Assembly (NCBI GenBank): GCA_017562135.1 | Contig: QEYB01001157.1 | Span: forward strand, 62,001 to 126,000 | Direction: 5' to 3' | DNA: 64,000 nt | Source: Dipylidium caninum | Lineage: Eukaryota > Platyhelminthes > Cestoda > Cyclophyllidea > Dipylidiidae | Translations under genes and position numbers: made by a program | Shown: piece by piece, positions 25,444 through 38,144 of the stretch | How positions within the stretch are numbered: position 1 is the stretch's first letter | Layout: every line of letters starts with the position of its first letter | The notes under the pieces: model-generated | Seen by the model: only the letters and a program-made list of their open reading frames with translations | The model's database searches: none | Told to the model about the DNA's origin: nothing

Positions 25444-27216
25444 CTAATTGGAGTAGGCGAAGCCGGAGGATGTGCCCGAATCAGCAGCCTGTTGCTGTTG
25501 AGGTGATGTGGCGGCAGTAACCCGCTCTGATCCAGCTAACGATGCGGCCTGGTAGTAACCCGTCTGGTAAGATGATGATGTCACGGCTGAGGTCGTTGGT
25601 GTAGCTGAATAAGTGCTGGCTCTCGCATCGAACATGCTCGACTGCTGTACAGACGCTGATTCGGTCCCCGTCACCGACTTAGTTGTGACCGACGACCCGT
25701 CTGTAGTCGTTGGTCCCGCGCCTCCTGCAGTTGTTGCCACGGGTGTTTGTGTTAACGGTGCCGGGAAATACGGGTTAGCAGCGGGGATAAGGGAGGTCGC
25801 CGGGGCGGTGGAACCCGACGACGCACCGTTAGCTTGCGGTAAGACTAGTCCTTGGCTCGCCTAAAATCAGAGGCGTCAGCATGGGAGATTAGAGCAAGAG
25901 TTCACCAGTTGTAGGTTAATAAATTTGAGAATTTCACTCACTTGGGGCCAGAAGTAGGTACCCGGCGAAAAAAGTCGGGCAGTTAGGGCGGCCGCAGCAG
26001 CGTGATTGTACTGCAAATTTGGAGGCGTCGAAGTCTGCTGCGACTGCGGTTGCTGTTGTTGTTGCTGGTGTTGTCGCATTGCAGCTGCGTATTGAATAGT
26101 GGGGAACTGATAACCACCAGTGGAGTATTGTTGGCCGTAAAAGTATCCATTATTGCCACTCCAGAAATCGAATGCAGGTTGAGCTGCCTGTTGTTGACTT
26201 TGTTGGTAACGGTTATAAAGCAGGAGATTAGCGGCATTCCAGCCCGGATGTTGGTAGAATCCAGAGGCAGCGGGAGCTACAGCAGATGCTGCAGCAGCGG
26301 CTGATATTCCAGCTGTCGCAGTCTCCATCGTCAGTTTGGCAAAGTCCGAGTCCTGTTGCATCCTTGCACGCTTCTTTTTCGGACCTAAATAGGAATATTA
26401 AAGATCAAGAGAATACTCCGATATACCTTCTTGGGATCTGGTGGCATTACGAGTTGAATCAGCAGACTGCTTTATCTGGTGCTGCGATCGAAGGTGCCGG
26501 TTTAAGAGGGATCGCATAAGAAAGACTTCGTTGCAAACGGTGCATGGGAAGGTGATGTCCTTATTGTGATGTTTAGCGTGCTCTTGAAGCTTGTCTCTAG
26601 AGAAAAATAAATTCCGCTGCGAAAATAGTAGATAAAACAGAGTAAAAAATATCATACAACTTACTTTCGAGCGAACGCCTTGTTGCAAACCTCACAAACA
26701 AACGGGCGTTCATTACTGTGAACCGACCGAAAGTGGCGACGAAGTTTGTCCTCTCTCACGAAGGCACGTCCACAGGTACTGCAAATATGTTTGGCTTCAG
26801 CGTGAGCAATTTTGTGTTTAGATAAGAGTGAACGCTAAAGAAGACAGAAAAGAATGAAAGAATCCACCAACAACTAAGGTTCAAAATGCCGGACAACTTA
26901 CATCAGCGAAAACCTTATGACAAACTTCACAAGCATGAAGTTTCTGCACAGGAGGGTCATTAGATGCAGCAGTCGAGGATGATGAACTTGGTTGTTGCAC
27001 AAAGTCACTGGGAAATAGGGCGTTGAGAGATGTTGAAGGATTCCCAGATTTCATCGGGGTATTCGCGAAAGGATTAGGATTATCCATTTGCACAATAGGA
27101 CTGTTGGCTTGGGTGGAGAAAGTTTGCATACTCGTAACATTCACCTGCGGGATTGTCGGAATGGGCGGCGAGAAATCACTACGTTGAGGGATAAAGCTGC
27201 CCCCCAATAGCTCCAT
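25444..27216 (-). CDS. Four-finger C2H2 zinc-finger protein
   Basis: Putative nuclear DNA-binding protein of 504 residues. Minus-strand exons: 26902-27216, 26665-26834, 26427-26596, 25942-26384 and 25444-25860, with phases 0, 2, 1, 0. The N-terminal ~95 residues are Pro/Ser/Asn-rich. Four consecutive C2H2 fingers follow: CEVCHKVFADRSLLSKHKIAH, CSTCGRAFVREDKLRRHFRS-VH, CEVCNKAFARKDKLQEHAKHH and CTVCNEVFLMRSLLNRHLRS-QH. Next comes a basic cluster PKKKRAR resembling a nuclear signal. The C-terminal half is low-complexity: Ala runs, QQQQQQ tracts, then Ser/Thr/Ala-rich to SGFAYSN. Finger 1 is split by an intron. One intron is 42 nt (26385-26426). A 3' splice site CATTTAG lies 9 nt before the ATG. 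It could be a MAZ/VEZF-like regulator, but orthology is not clear from the fingers alone. Confidence 0.9.
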
Positions 27217-27750
27217 AGTACGAAGCTAAATGACAGAGAAAGAGCGAGCGTTACTCATGCGAATTTTATTGGTCAAGAATGAACCAATCAATTTTAAATG
27301 TTATTTGGAATTTATTATCATTAGTATATAATGTTGATAACTTCAAAATTTTCTTTAAATGTGAAAGCATACTTGTACTAACGTACATAAGTATATTTTA
27401 ATTCATTTATACCGTTCTCTGAAGGTACACTAAAAATTACATCTGTTTACGCATAAAGAGCGCCCCAATTCCCCACTACTCACGCTTTCAGCGCAAAGAC
27501 ACCTCTCCAGTTGGTTCACAGCTTCCTCCCCACCTCTACGGAGGGAAGTAGACCGAGTGCACACGTGACGACGGGCCCCCTACGACCATACGCCCACACC
27601 CGGCTCCGAATCAGACCACCCCAGGAATCGCTACCTCGTGATCCACAAGGTGCGCTTTTGAAGAGCTTTAAGCACCCACGGAAATCACAGTACCTCACAA
27701 ATTTGACGTCACAGAAGTCCTGACGAACGCGCATATAATCCTAACACTCA
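27217..27750. other. Zinc-finger 5' flank and GTDC1/QTMAN 3' flank
   Basis: 534 nt between two minus-strand genes. It holds the zinc-finger upstream region, including the splice acceptor just before its ATG, and the QTMAN 3'UTR. On the minus strand an AATAAA lies at 27311-27316, about 435 nt after the QTMAN stop. Confidence 0.4.
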
Positions 27751-30700
27751 TCAAGTATTATCAACATCAAACAATTCCATATATTTTTGCACCAAGCCGG
27801 TGTGCCATAGCAGACCGTCTTTTAACCACCCTCTTGCTCCCGTTCCGTCACAACCATAGGCAGCTAATAACGCGCTGGCTGCTCGTTCACGCAGCCTGTG
27901 CGGTGCTGTAATCCACCCCTTCAGTTGTTTCCGCATCTGCGGCAGCGTGTGATAAAAGCACTCGAGTGGTGGCGGTTCTTGCGCCAACAAATCGGGATAA
28001 GCCAAGCGACGCGGCAGGAGAGGTACACAGCCAACAGTGATCGCCTCCACCACGGCAACGCCGAAGAACTCGTGTCTTGCGGTCGAGACGACAACATCAC
28101 ACTCGGCCATCGCACGCCAATAAGCCTCGCGTGAATCCATGAATCCCCAGGCGACGACGTGACCGGAGGCGCGGAGGAGAGCCTCAGCCAGGGGGAAGAT
28201 CCGTGGAACGTCTTGAGTGGTTCCCCCGAGGACGGTGAGTTGGAAGGTTGGCTGGGCCTGTAGCATACCAACATAAAAATCTTAGCGTAACATGCCTTAA
28301 CTCCACGATTCTCCTTTTACCTAATTGCAACGGTCTTTCTATCACGGAATGCGGGAGGCAAATTAGACAAAGAATCTGCCTCCACTGTGAGAGAAGGAAT
28401 ATTGTCACGCGATGCCAATTTTTGGCTAATGAAAGAAAAAGTAACTTAATTAATGGCATAGTGTAGCGATACTCTCGACCTTGTAGTCCGTAATGGCTTG
28501 GGAAAGGCGTACAGTCTACGCAAAAAGAGACGTGGTGGAAATAAAAACGGAGAAATTGCTCGAAATTGAAGAGGCTCTCCAGCCCACATTCCCAACAACT
28601 CGATAACAGATTGTGCGAGCAAATAAAGACAGGAGAGTTCATAATGACACTCGGAGAGTGGATGAGGCATCGCCCTCCCGCCATTTTGGTCTTGTAGATG
28701 CTTTTTTGGCACAATTTATGCTAAAAGACGGCGAGTTCAGGAGATCGGCTACAAGAAGCGCTCTGCAGTGACACCGCAGATAAGGCAAGTGGATTCGTGT
28801 ACCAGCGGAATTTTGGAATAGACATCAATTCTCATAACTTCGGGATTTTCCCTAAAAATATTACCTAAGCGGCATATGATGTGGTGATAAAATTATACGA
28901 ATGAAAAGCTCTAAGATCTTATGAGTTACGAAATTTCACGGCGACTTGTGCCTAAAAAGCAGAAAGTAAAATAAAGGCTGCCTGCCTGTTTCGAAGTTTG
29001 CAAAGACGAAAGAGTTTCGGGGACGATGACATCGCCAACGGAAGGTCGAAGGGTGGACTTTCCGAGGTTGAAGAAGTCCTCACTGACACCTATACCGGCC
29101 AGTTCGAAGATAACCCTGAAAAAATCCGTCGGGTTTTTGTCGTAGTCCCAGCTGAAGCAAAAGACGGAGAGAATCTAGCCACAAGACGCACCAAATGAAA
29201 CCCTGGAAGAAAGGAGAGGAAGTTGCCAATGAGCAAATCAGCCTCAACAATTGCGTAGAGGTGGTGGCTACTTCGGCCGCCTCTTCGTCCTGCCTGGTTT
29301 CCATTTGGCCGCCTTCTTCACCAACCCAACGCTTAAATCACGCCGGGTCCCGCCTTCGCCCTCTCCCCTTCCAGCTGTCAGTGGAAGCCTTGAGGCAAAA
29401 CTCGCCGAAATGCGTCTCAAATGCCCTCATAAGTGCATTAGTGGAGGTCACAGCTTTGCCCTCCGCCTCGAGTTGGTGGATAGTCGCCGTTGCAGGAGCT
29501 TCATGTGCTTGGATGTAACCAAGGGGATATCGGTTCCGCCCCGCGCCCCCCCAACTGTCCAACAGGCTCCGGACGACTTCGGGAGGCTCGGCTAAGGGGT
29601 TCGATGGAGCGCTGCTGTATTGCGTGTTATAAGTGGGACGGGGGCATGGGCAGGCGACCGATGGATTTATTCCCCCCCCCCCCGCCATGCACACAATTAA
29701 AGGAAAAACAAATCAAAATTCACCATTTTGAGCAGGTAAGTGAAAACTAAGCTTCCTCCCATTTTCACCTGTGATTCAGAGAAAGGCATTTGCCATTTTC
29801 GCGATCTTTGATACCAAAAGGACATATCGCAATAAAATTCTCCACTCGAGGCAGTCGTGGGGAGGTGCTGGAGCCTCACGAGTCCAAATCCACCCAAGAG
29901 CCGAAGACTGAGTTATTTTAAACCAAGCGCCAAATGCTTTAGGTCAAGGCTCCGAGAATGGACAAAAAGCCACCACCTCCAGGGGAGGCGAAAGAGGAAT
30001 ATGACGCTGTCGTAAGGTCACTGCCGCTTAAAAACGTTGAATAATTCCCGTCAAGGCCAAGGAGTCATTGTTTTTAGGCGTTACAACGGAGAAGAGAGGG
30101 CGTTAGGCTCTAATTTAAAATAAAACTTCCACTGGGGGCGAAACCACTTCCGTGGTGACTCGTAAAGCCGCAAGTGACGCGGCCCCCAAACATGAGGGGA
30201 GGCCATTCGAGCAGTCAGGCTGGAGGCTACTCAACTGCGTAAATAACCAAAGTGCAGCCTATAAAATGCAAGCCAACATTCGAAGTAAAATAGGCTTGGA
30301 AGAGCGCATTCGATCACAAGTTTACTTAACAACCGGCGACCAACAAAGGAATATCAGCTACAAACTACGGGCAGGTCAGAGGTGAGTGGTTTCAAATGGA
30401 AAGACTGAAATAAAGGGACGAGGGGCAGGAATTGAAGGAATGAAGCCTCAAAAAGCCTCATGAAAGGCGGCAATACGGTGAAGCGAATGAAGAAGATAAA
30501 CTTACCGATGATTCCAGAGGATTCTCAGTGGAGTTCGACCTCGTTCCAGAATTCGTCCCGCCTGGAAGCGAAGTGCTGCCTCAAAGTCTTTCACATCAGC
30601 GCCAAAGAGCATCGGTAGCGGGGGCGGTTCGACGAGGAAGTGCAGAACATGCGATTTGGGCTTGAGGAGGTCTTCCACCAACCCGCGTGGCTCGGGCACT

Positions 30701-33700
30701 CGAGGCGTGGGCGGAGTGGGCAGACCGGCGTTGAGGAAGGACGGCAGACGCTCGTAGAAGGAGTGCATGTTGAAGGCGGAGTTGAAGAATACCGCGTCGG
30801 CGGCCAGGGCTGACAGAACCTGCGAGTAGCTGTAAGACGGCAATGACGGAAGCCAGAACGTCACTTTCAATTGCAATTAAAAAAAAAACAATTTTAGGAT
30901 AAAATCTCAACTCGGCGCCGAGGTTTGTCTAACATCGGCTACTTAAACACGAGTAAAACACTGGAGGGGTGGAGTTAGTTCCAGTTTGGCAAAAGGGGGT
31001 GTCTGTTCGCTCTCCTGTCAGACGGAGTCAGCGATCAGTGCTGCGGATTGGAAGCCACGGCGTTAAAACCAGTGGGATAAGCATGAACTCGTCGCCAATT
31101 TTCCATCTCCTTGACCAAACTCGTGTCAACTGGTCCACTCGCCGCCTGTGTGCGGGCTGCTAAGTCCATCAAGGGGACAGTCGGCGCTGCTGGACCCCAG
31201 TGAAAGGGAGTAATGCGAGGAGATTGACACAACGACGATGGTCCTTCTTGACTCCCCCCTACCCGCAGCCTCGTGGGTACGTTAACCATCCAACTCACCT
31301 CTTGGCCACCACAATCCACCACTCACACGAAATGTCACTTACTTTAAATGAAGTCAACAGTTGCCTGGCGTTTAAACGATGGTGTCAAAAGCCTCGAGGA
31401 TGGATACTTTTGGGGGGTAGAAAGAGAGTAGCAAGTGCATCATGTTACCGAAGTTATTTTAAAGGCCAAAGTAACCAGAGAAGTAGTCATCAAGAGGGAG
31501 CAAAAAAACAGAAATTGATTGTGTTAAAAAGGCTAATATTTCGCGCAGTTTCTACATACTCCACGCACAGCTGATAGCCTACTGGCTCTTGAATGGCCAC
31601 ACCCAGCCTGTAGGACGTCTTACTGCTTTGCTGGGGAAAGTAGGATCCCCTTGCCACCCGACGGGGGTAACCTCACTGCCCAACGAAATCACAGACTTTT
31701 CTCTCCTTACTGTGTGGTTAGGAAGGAGGGCCTAGAAGTCGCCACTGCCCCAATGGCAGGCAATAAGACCGTATTTGCATGCCGTCGTCGTCCACACCTC
31801 CTCGTGTGTGCACTTTCTCTTCACCAAAGGCATTAAATCTTCATTTGGCCTAAATTTTGCATTTTTGTACGAGTCAGATTACGTGGAGGTAGAGTTAAAG
31901 TGCACAAACTCCGCCACTTCACAACGAAGAGGGAGGTCAAGAGAGGCCTTACGGAAGAAATGCGAAAAAAGGAACTAGGGGGTTGGAAACTATTAAACGG
32001 GCGTTTAATACAGGTAGAAAGCAAAAAGGACAACTCATAACTTCTCTTTGTTATATTCAAACGAAATACCTTCAATTGACCCTTACGACTTTCTGCCAAA
32101 GAGTGGGAAGTCCCATATACCCTTTTGAACAAAGCTTTGATTTTAGGGGTTAATAAACGATTCAAAGTATTTTATAACCTAATTTTGATTACTGCGTCTC
32201 CTTTCCCCTTAAAAAATGTTTCATAAATACGGAAAAAAGTGAAATACAATCAGGTGACTGTGGAGGATACGGTAAAATTCCACATTGTAGTGGAGTTATG
32301 TGATTTGTCAACGGCATGTGGAGCTTTTTGTGGTCGTCGTGTGCTATCGTGCAGTAATGTTGCGCCTGCTACTGGTGGTTTTTTCTTCATAACCTTCTTC
32401 TCATGCATGGCATCGGGTAAATGCACAGCAACAGCACTCCGACCCTCTTAGGGTTTCGCCTGCTTGCGAGAAGGGAAGAAAGAAAAGAAGAATAAACGAC
32501 CACCCCTTGGGCATTACACCACGGTGGGAAATGTATTCTTGCCTGCCCATTTTGTTTGATCCTTTTCGACTATCATGCAAAATCCATTTTTCGCCACAAA
32601 TGATGATTTGGTGTAGAAATGGCGGCAATCGTGTATTGCGGAGGTCGGTCGGCCGGTCGACCGTCTGCAGTTGCATCAGTTCATTCGGCTGGCACACACA
32701 CGAGTCCAACTTTTCATTGTACGCAAATGTTTGGACGCAGCTGTAGCCGTACGAATAGCTGATTCCTGTCTAGTTTAGACCCAAGTTCACGAATAGTTCG
32801 GCTTATGGAAGGAGTTGCGCGGTCGTCCGTCGTTCTTTCCCCGAATCAACATTGGCCGATGATCATCCTCGAGGCTCTTGACGGAAATCTTTGGAATTAA
32901 CACGTTTGAATGCTTCATTAAGATTTCTCGAAGCTTGGTCTACACTACGATTCAATTTAAAGTCGTAAAAGGCAAATAGATGTAAATCGTCTTTTTGTTT
33001 CCATCTGGTCTCGGCAAAAAGGTGTAAAAAGGACATGAACAGAGGCAAATGTTAAGAAATGAGTAAAAAGAATACCCTTAACAATAATAAATAAAAGCAT
33101 TCAGCACGTTTCATGGTTTCAAACCTAATAATAGGTGAGAGTTAAAGTTATTTCGCCCCGCAGAACTGAAGTGAAGAGAGCAAAAAGGAGATTGGAGGAG
33201 TGACTTACAGGCGTATCATTCGGTGTGAGATTAAACTAGTCTATGACGAAACCGTAAAAGCATGTAAAGTGAATTACACCGGAGAAGTCCTTCAAACTCA
33301 CACTTAAAAAAGGTGAATGCGAGAAGGAATAGGCGTTTATAGGTTCAAAGGCCTTTCAAGTACCTCTGAGAGGACGAATATCGCCTATTAGGCCATATCT
33401 CAGCCCATTTGGTCTGATCACAACGGGGTTAGCAGTTCAAACACGGCTTAGAAAAGCGGGAAGACAAAATGAGCTGAAGATTGGTGTTCTGGAGTGATTC
33501 ATACAGGGTAAAAAAATGGTTTCAAAAATTTGCTTCGAGTCGAGGGTCGCTAAGGTGATGCTGAGTTGCTAAAACACCCACTTACCCAAATTGGTAGTCC
33601 GGTTTGGAAGAAGCTTCTTCGCCACACTTCAGCGGATAGGCGAGTTGATTTTCGTGGAAGTAGAGGTACTTCCGCGGTATCAGGGCGAGGTCAGGCCGCA

Positions 33701-36596
33701 AGGCGAGGAGTTCTGGGAGAGAGAAGACCGCGGAGGTGAAGAGCACCTTGTAGCCACCGTTGGCGCCGGTGTTTCTTGGCACCAGAGCGGCTAAAGCAAG
33801 CGCTCCCGTTCGAGCTCGCCAATGCCACTTGATGGGGGGCAAGGAGACCACACAAACTTCTTTGCCTGAGAAAAATAACAAAATGGCAACAATAAAGAGC
33901 TGGTGAGATTTTTGGCTGCTTGCTGTCTGAAAGATGGCAACCCAGAGAATAGGCAGTGAGGTTTTGCCTTCGTTTGTGTAATGAAAATACTCCTCACCCA
34001 TCCTGTTACCCAAAACGGGCCGAATATGTCCAAATGCAGCCCATTTGGATGTGACAGAGTCAAAGCCATCCACATAACTCAGCGATCACAAGACTAAGTC
34101 CACTTCTGCCCTGTTTCTGTCACTTTCGACACCTGGGTTAAGTGTTCACATCAAAGGGCGCAGAGAAGCAGGCCACGAGGTCGGTGTTGCCCCTTCTCGG
34201 TCCGAGGGGACACCTCCAGCCGCCTCCGAGGGGTGGGTGTCAGGGGAAAGACGGACAACAGGAGGCTTCAACTGCGCCGATCTGTCGAATTGGCAACCAA
34301 GTGACGGCGGATTTGAAGTTAGAGTGGAAATCCAAAAATTTTGGTGGAAAATGTAACTTTATTCAATTGGGTATCGCCCGATCTGTAGGCTACCGTCTTG
34401 TCACAGTTCCCCGTTGATAAAATTTCTGATTTTTGTTAGCAAGAAGTGTGATTTGACAAAACTGGCGTCATTGGAACCTTCGCCATGTACGGAGTTCTCC
34501 GTGGTAGGAGGAAACAATAAATGGTATTTCGAAGGTTACATAACGGAGGTGTCAACGCATTCAACGCAGCATCGACAATTTTTGGCGAGTCGCCAAAGGG
34601 GTGTGGGCCCTTTGCATTACCAAGGATGGAAAAGAGCATCACTACGGATTCACCACTTCTGGCCTCTGTGCTCCGATTGCGTCGCCCATTTTGTCTTTTG
34701 ATATCGTCTCGGCTAGTTCGCCTTGCATCGCCCACGGCTTTGTCCGATTAAAATCGATCTCAACTGCGTCCACTCTTCCTTTCAAATGCCGATGTGATGC
34801 ACCAAATGAATCTCCCTCGAAATGGCGAGTGGGCCACAGACCCATCAAGTTTACCGACACAAACAAACTTCTTCACTTCCATTTCCAGGGCATCTGAGCT
34901 TCTCCGCATCGTCACGTGTTGTGTTCTGACCATCTGAACCGGCAATGGCCTGAGTTGACGTGGAGCTCGTCGACTTCAACTAGACGGGCGGCCAGATCGT
35001 TGAGCATCTCCCAATGCAAAATCAGCAGAACGAAGTTTGGCAAACGACTTTTGACGCTTCCGTTCTTTCAAGGCTTCATTTCCATCGGTGGTACGCAACT
35101 TCTTGAGTGCTTGCGATACGTTCTTGACTTTTCCAAAAATAAAAAAATGTCTGAAGTGAATGTCTTTTTCTTCCATCTTTAACTTGAAATGACAACAAAA
35201 TGAAAGAATTAAACGATATAATTGCTTCACTAAATGAAAGGCCGAAGTCAAAGCAATAAGAAAGAAACATAGTTTAGGCGCCTTGAACACATTACCAAAA
35301 AACAGAATCCATCTGTTAGCCAGCCGAAAATCTGACCACTTCAGCATATCCTCTGAACACCGCAAAAATTGAGAATCTCCTAATTATTTTATAATGGGAT
35401 AGTAGCTAAATGCACGGAGCAAAAAAGAATTATCGAAGACTACGGCGCAGAGCTTTCCATCCACACCTCATGGCGATGATCGCAGCCAAATCTCACAGAC
35501 GAGGATAAGTTGAGCAAAAAGAAACTCGACATTGTGTTGAAAGTGACCTTTAGGAATTTTTTGTGAAGTCAACGATTATGTTATCCCAACGTCCTCAGTG
35601 GCACGGGAAAGCTACCAAAACGTGTAACTTAGCAACGGGGACAAGAGCACCAAAAGGAATGATGAATTGCCCCTCAAAGAAATGAAATGCGATTTCAAAA
35701 GTTATATAAAGTAGTCTTATACTGGATAGGCGAAAGGAGGAGAGAGAAAAATGAGGGAACTGGAGGGGGGGGGGCAGAACAAGTGAATGGACACTATTTC
35801 GCAGATCTCAGTACAAACAGGGGAGCTTGTTGTGCACGGGTAACCCTGACCACTCTTCAAACACGTGGATTTGCAACGGTGTTTACTGGGACAACTTCAC
35901 CAGTCCACATGATTTAATCGGTTCGCTGTATCACGAGAGGGCAGAGGAGTTTACCGTAGAAGCCGATAGGATGTTTCCATCCACGGCCACACTTACCTGC
36001 AACCGGGATATGCCAGTGTTCAGTTAATGCAAACAAATCCGTTGTTAGGGCAACGAGAAAATTACCCAACGTCCATTATTCCTGACAACGGATAAGCATA
36101 CCAAAAACACGAAGTAACGCACCACCTGTCCGGTCAAAAAAGGAGACGTTATAACGAGACGACGGAGGCGGAGAAAGTGGTATAGCTTGGTGGAAATAGG
36201 AAAAGTAGCAGCTTGAACTTGCCGAATCGGTAACGAGGAGATTAAACGAGGTGGAGCGGAGAACGAAATAAGGCTGTGTTGCGAGTTTATGAAAGTGTGG
36301 GGCGAAATTGGAAAGAAGTGCAAAGCGAAGCGCGCCCTAAGGACACGCAGCGATGGTAAGTACGTCCTGCCAATTGGCTGCACCAGCGCCCAAAACCCAC
36401 CGCAAGGTGTATCGATCCATCGGAATATCGATTTTGCACTGACTCACGGAAATTTTAGGCGAGGGTGAAATAAAAGCTCACCATTTGCAGCCAATAGACG
36501 CTCGAGGGTGGAAACAAGTTGTCTGTGTGAGCCGCCATTGAAAGCCTCGATGAGCAAAATGGTCGCATCGGAGGTCGCCTCAACCAAATGTTCCAT
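27751..36596 (-). CDS. QTMAN: tRNA-queuosine alpha-mannosyltransferase (GTDC1-like)
   Basis: Transfers mannose from GDP-mannose to queuosine-34 of tRNA-Asp, according to family knowledge. Five minus-strand exons: 36482-36596, 33586-33865, 30506-30829, 29088-29151 and 27751-28257, giving 429 residues (human about 458). Recognisable blocks in order: ILLIEAFNGGSHRQLV at the N-terminus, SLPPIKWHWRARTGAL, VLFTSAVFSLPELLALRPDL, YFHENQLAYP, YSQVLSALAADAVFFNSAFN, RILWNHRWDYDKNPTDFFRV, VLGGTTQDVPRIFP and the GT4-like STARHEFFGVAVVEAITVGC. Phases agree at every join. The 64-nt exon uses a weak donor (GTCAGT at 29087), chosen because only it restores phase 0. It lacks the long acidic or serine-rich insert of vertebrate proteins. 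No signal peptide is present, so it is cytosolic. Confidence 0.93.
28258..29087 (-). other. QTMAN intron 4
   Basis: 830 nt. No further exon is needed by phase or by family alignment. Overlapping open frames here show no motif. Confidence 0.5.
29152..30505 (-). other. QTMAN intron 3
   Basis: 1.35 kb containing a 12-C homopolymer at 29672-29683. No coding signal was recognised on either strand. Confidence 0.5.
29672..29683. repeat. 12-nt poly-C run
   Basis: Uninterrupted run of 12 C inside a QTMAN intron. Confidence 0.8.
30830..33585 (-). other. QTMAN intron 2
   Basis: 2.76 kb, AT-rich in the right half. I see no gene or mobile element. Confidence 0.5.
33866..36481 (-). other. QTMAN intron 1
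   Basis: 2.6-kb first intron. The donor is GTGAGC after ...LLAANG and the acceptor ATTTTTCTCAG. It contains no recognised feature. Confidence 0.5.
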
Positions 36597-38144
36597 GATC
36601 CTTCAAAACAAATTCCACCAAATAAAAAAACACTAGAATTGGTGAGAGTCGACACAATTGGAGTCACGGCCGATTTGTCTTAGATGCGCCGAGCTCCACT
36701 ACAAATGGATTTATTAGTCAAGGCACCAACGCTGTTAATTTAAGTTTCATTTGGTTCCCTCCCTCACCACGCGCAGGAGGATTTGCGCATTAATTTCTAT
36801 ATCCGTGTAACTTTATAGTTATTAGTTGAATGAAGAGAGGAGGTTCTCACCAACCTGAATACTTGGCCTACATAAATTGCCCCATATAAGACTGAACGTA
36901 CCCATCAACAAAACAAAAAAGCCAATTTTTAAAATCTGATTGGAACTCAAGTTGCTCTAACAGCCAACTTCGGTGGCTGATACTTAGTCAGTAGTGCAGT
37001 GAATGCAAAAAAAGGCATGGGAATATCCACAGTTTACCAATGCCTTGAAATCCGCCGTAGGCAACCAAAGTGAAAATCGACGAATATAGACAAAACTACA
37101 GGCTAAAATTGGATCTGTGCAACCGCAAGTGTCACGCTTAATGCTAAGATACGCAAAATTATGACATGGGGTGACGTGAATCCCGATTTTACAATCGTAT
37201 TTTTCATGTAGTCATGATAGTCGTGTGAGTGGGTGTAATCAGGTCGATTTTACAGGAGAAAATATTACCCAATGAGGGTTAAAAAACGCTGGAATGAGGG
37301 CAGATGATCCCGTCACAACATGTAACTGCGAACCAATTGAGCGGAGAATGCTTCCACATTACAAAGACAAAATGTCCCTTAATATTGGTCTAGAAAGAGT
37401 AGACTATCCATGACAGGAGAAATAACCGAGTGATTAATGACGACGACGACTTGGGAAAGCTTTTGAGTACAAAGATATCCACTATCCCCTGACTACTTTC
37501 ATGCGAGGTTAGCGATTAAAGGTAGTATATTTACATACTCGCAACAAATATAATAAGTGATGCCAAGACAGCGACTCGAGTTTTTCATAGCTCTATTCTA
37601 GGTAACCACCAGTTTCAAGTATTCCAACACAACGAGACCGCACAACGGCAAATGAATTTCACGAACCACCCTGAAAAACGAATCCACGTAGCTCCTGTGT
37701 TCAAAAATTCTAGGATGATTAAGCCCAACCCACAAAACTGAATCAAAACAGACTTAAAATAGCTACCATGCTGGAGGGATTGAAAGGGCTCCAAAATCAA
37801 TTACCAGCACTCCCTCCAACAAGAAAAAAGACGTGTAGCGGAACAAAACGTCACTCACAATAAAGCCCACACTTCAGCGCAAGCACTCACTCACACAAAT
37901 CAGACACGGAAAAAGCAGATGAACATACAAAATAGTTTTGTTATACGTTCCAAGAATTAGGAATCGTCAGGAAATTAAAAAGTACGCAGGAGGGCACAAG
38001 AATAGAGAACACAAGAATAGAGAAGGGGGGAGAAATAGTGTGGCGGCGAGTAGAGCACAGGGCTCGCGAATAAGATGTGTACACATGGAAAGAAGATCAG
38101 CCGCGGTGGCCATTCGCTGTAACCGTAAGGGAAAAAAAGAAATC
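36597..38144. other. QTMAN 5' flank and CHMP4 3' flank
   Basis: 1.5 kb, AT-rich. It contains an exact 15-bp tandem duplication (CACAAGAATAGAGAA) at 37995-38024. No gene was found on either strand. Confidence 0.5.
37995..38024. repeat. 15-bp perfect tandem duplication
   Basis: CACAAGAATAGAGAA occurs twice back-to-back (37995-38009 and 38010-38024), in noncoding sequence just beyond the CHMP4 stop. Confidence 0.9.

Noticed and set aside
28184..28714. Minus-strand frame with WECGLESLFNFEQF as a QTMAN exon
   Set aside because: The true exon (WDYDKNPTDFF) is at 29088-29151 with matching phase and similarity.
33588..33794. Plus-strand frame at 33591-33794
   Set aside because: It is the complement of QTMAN exon 2.
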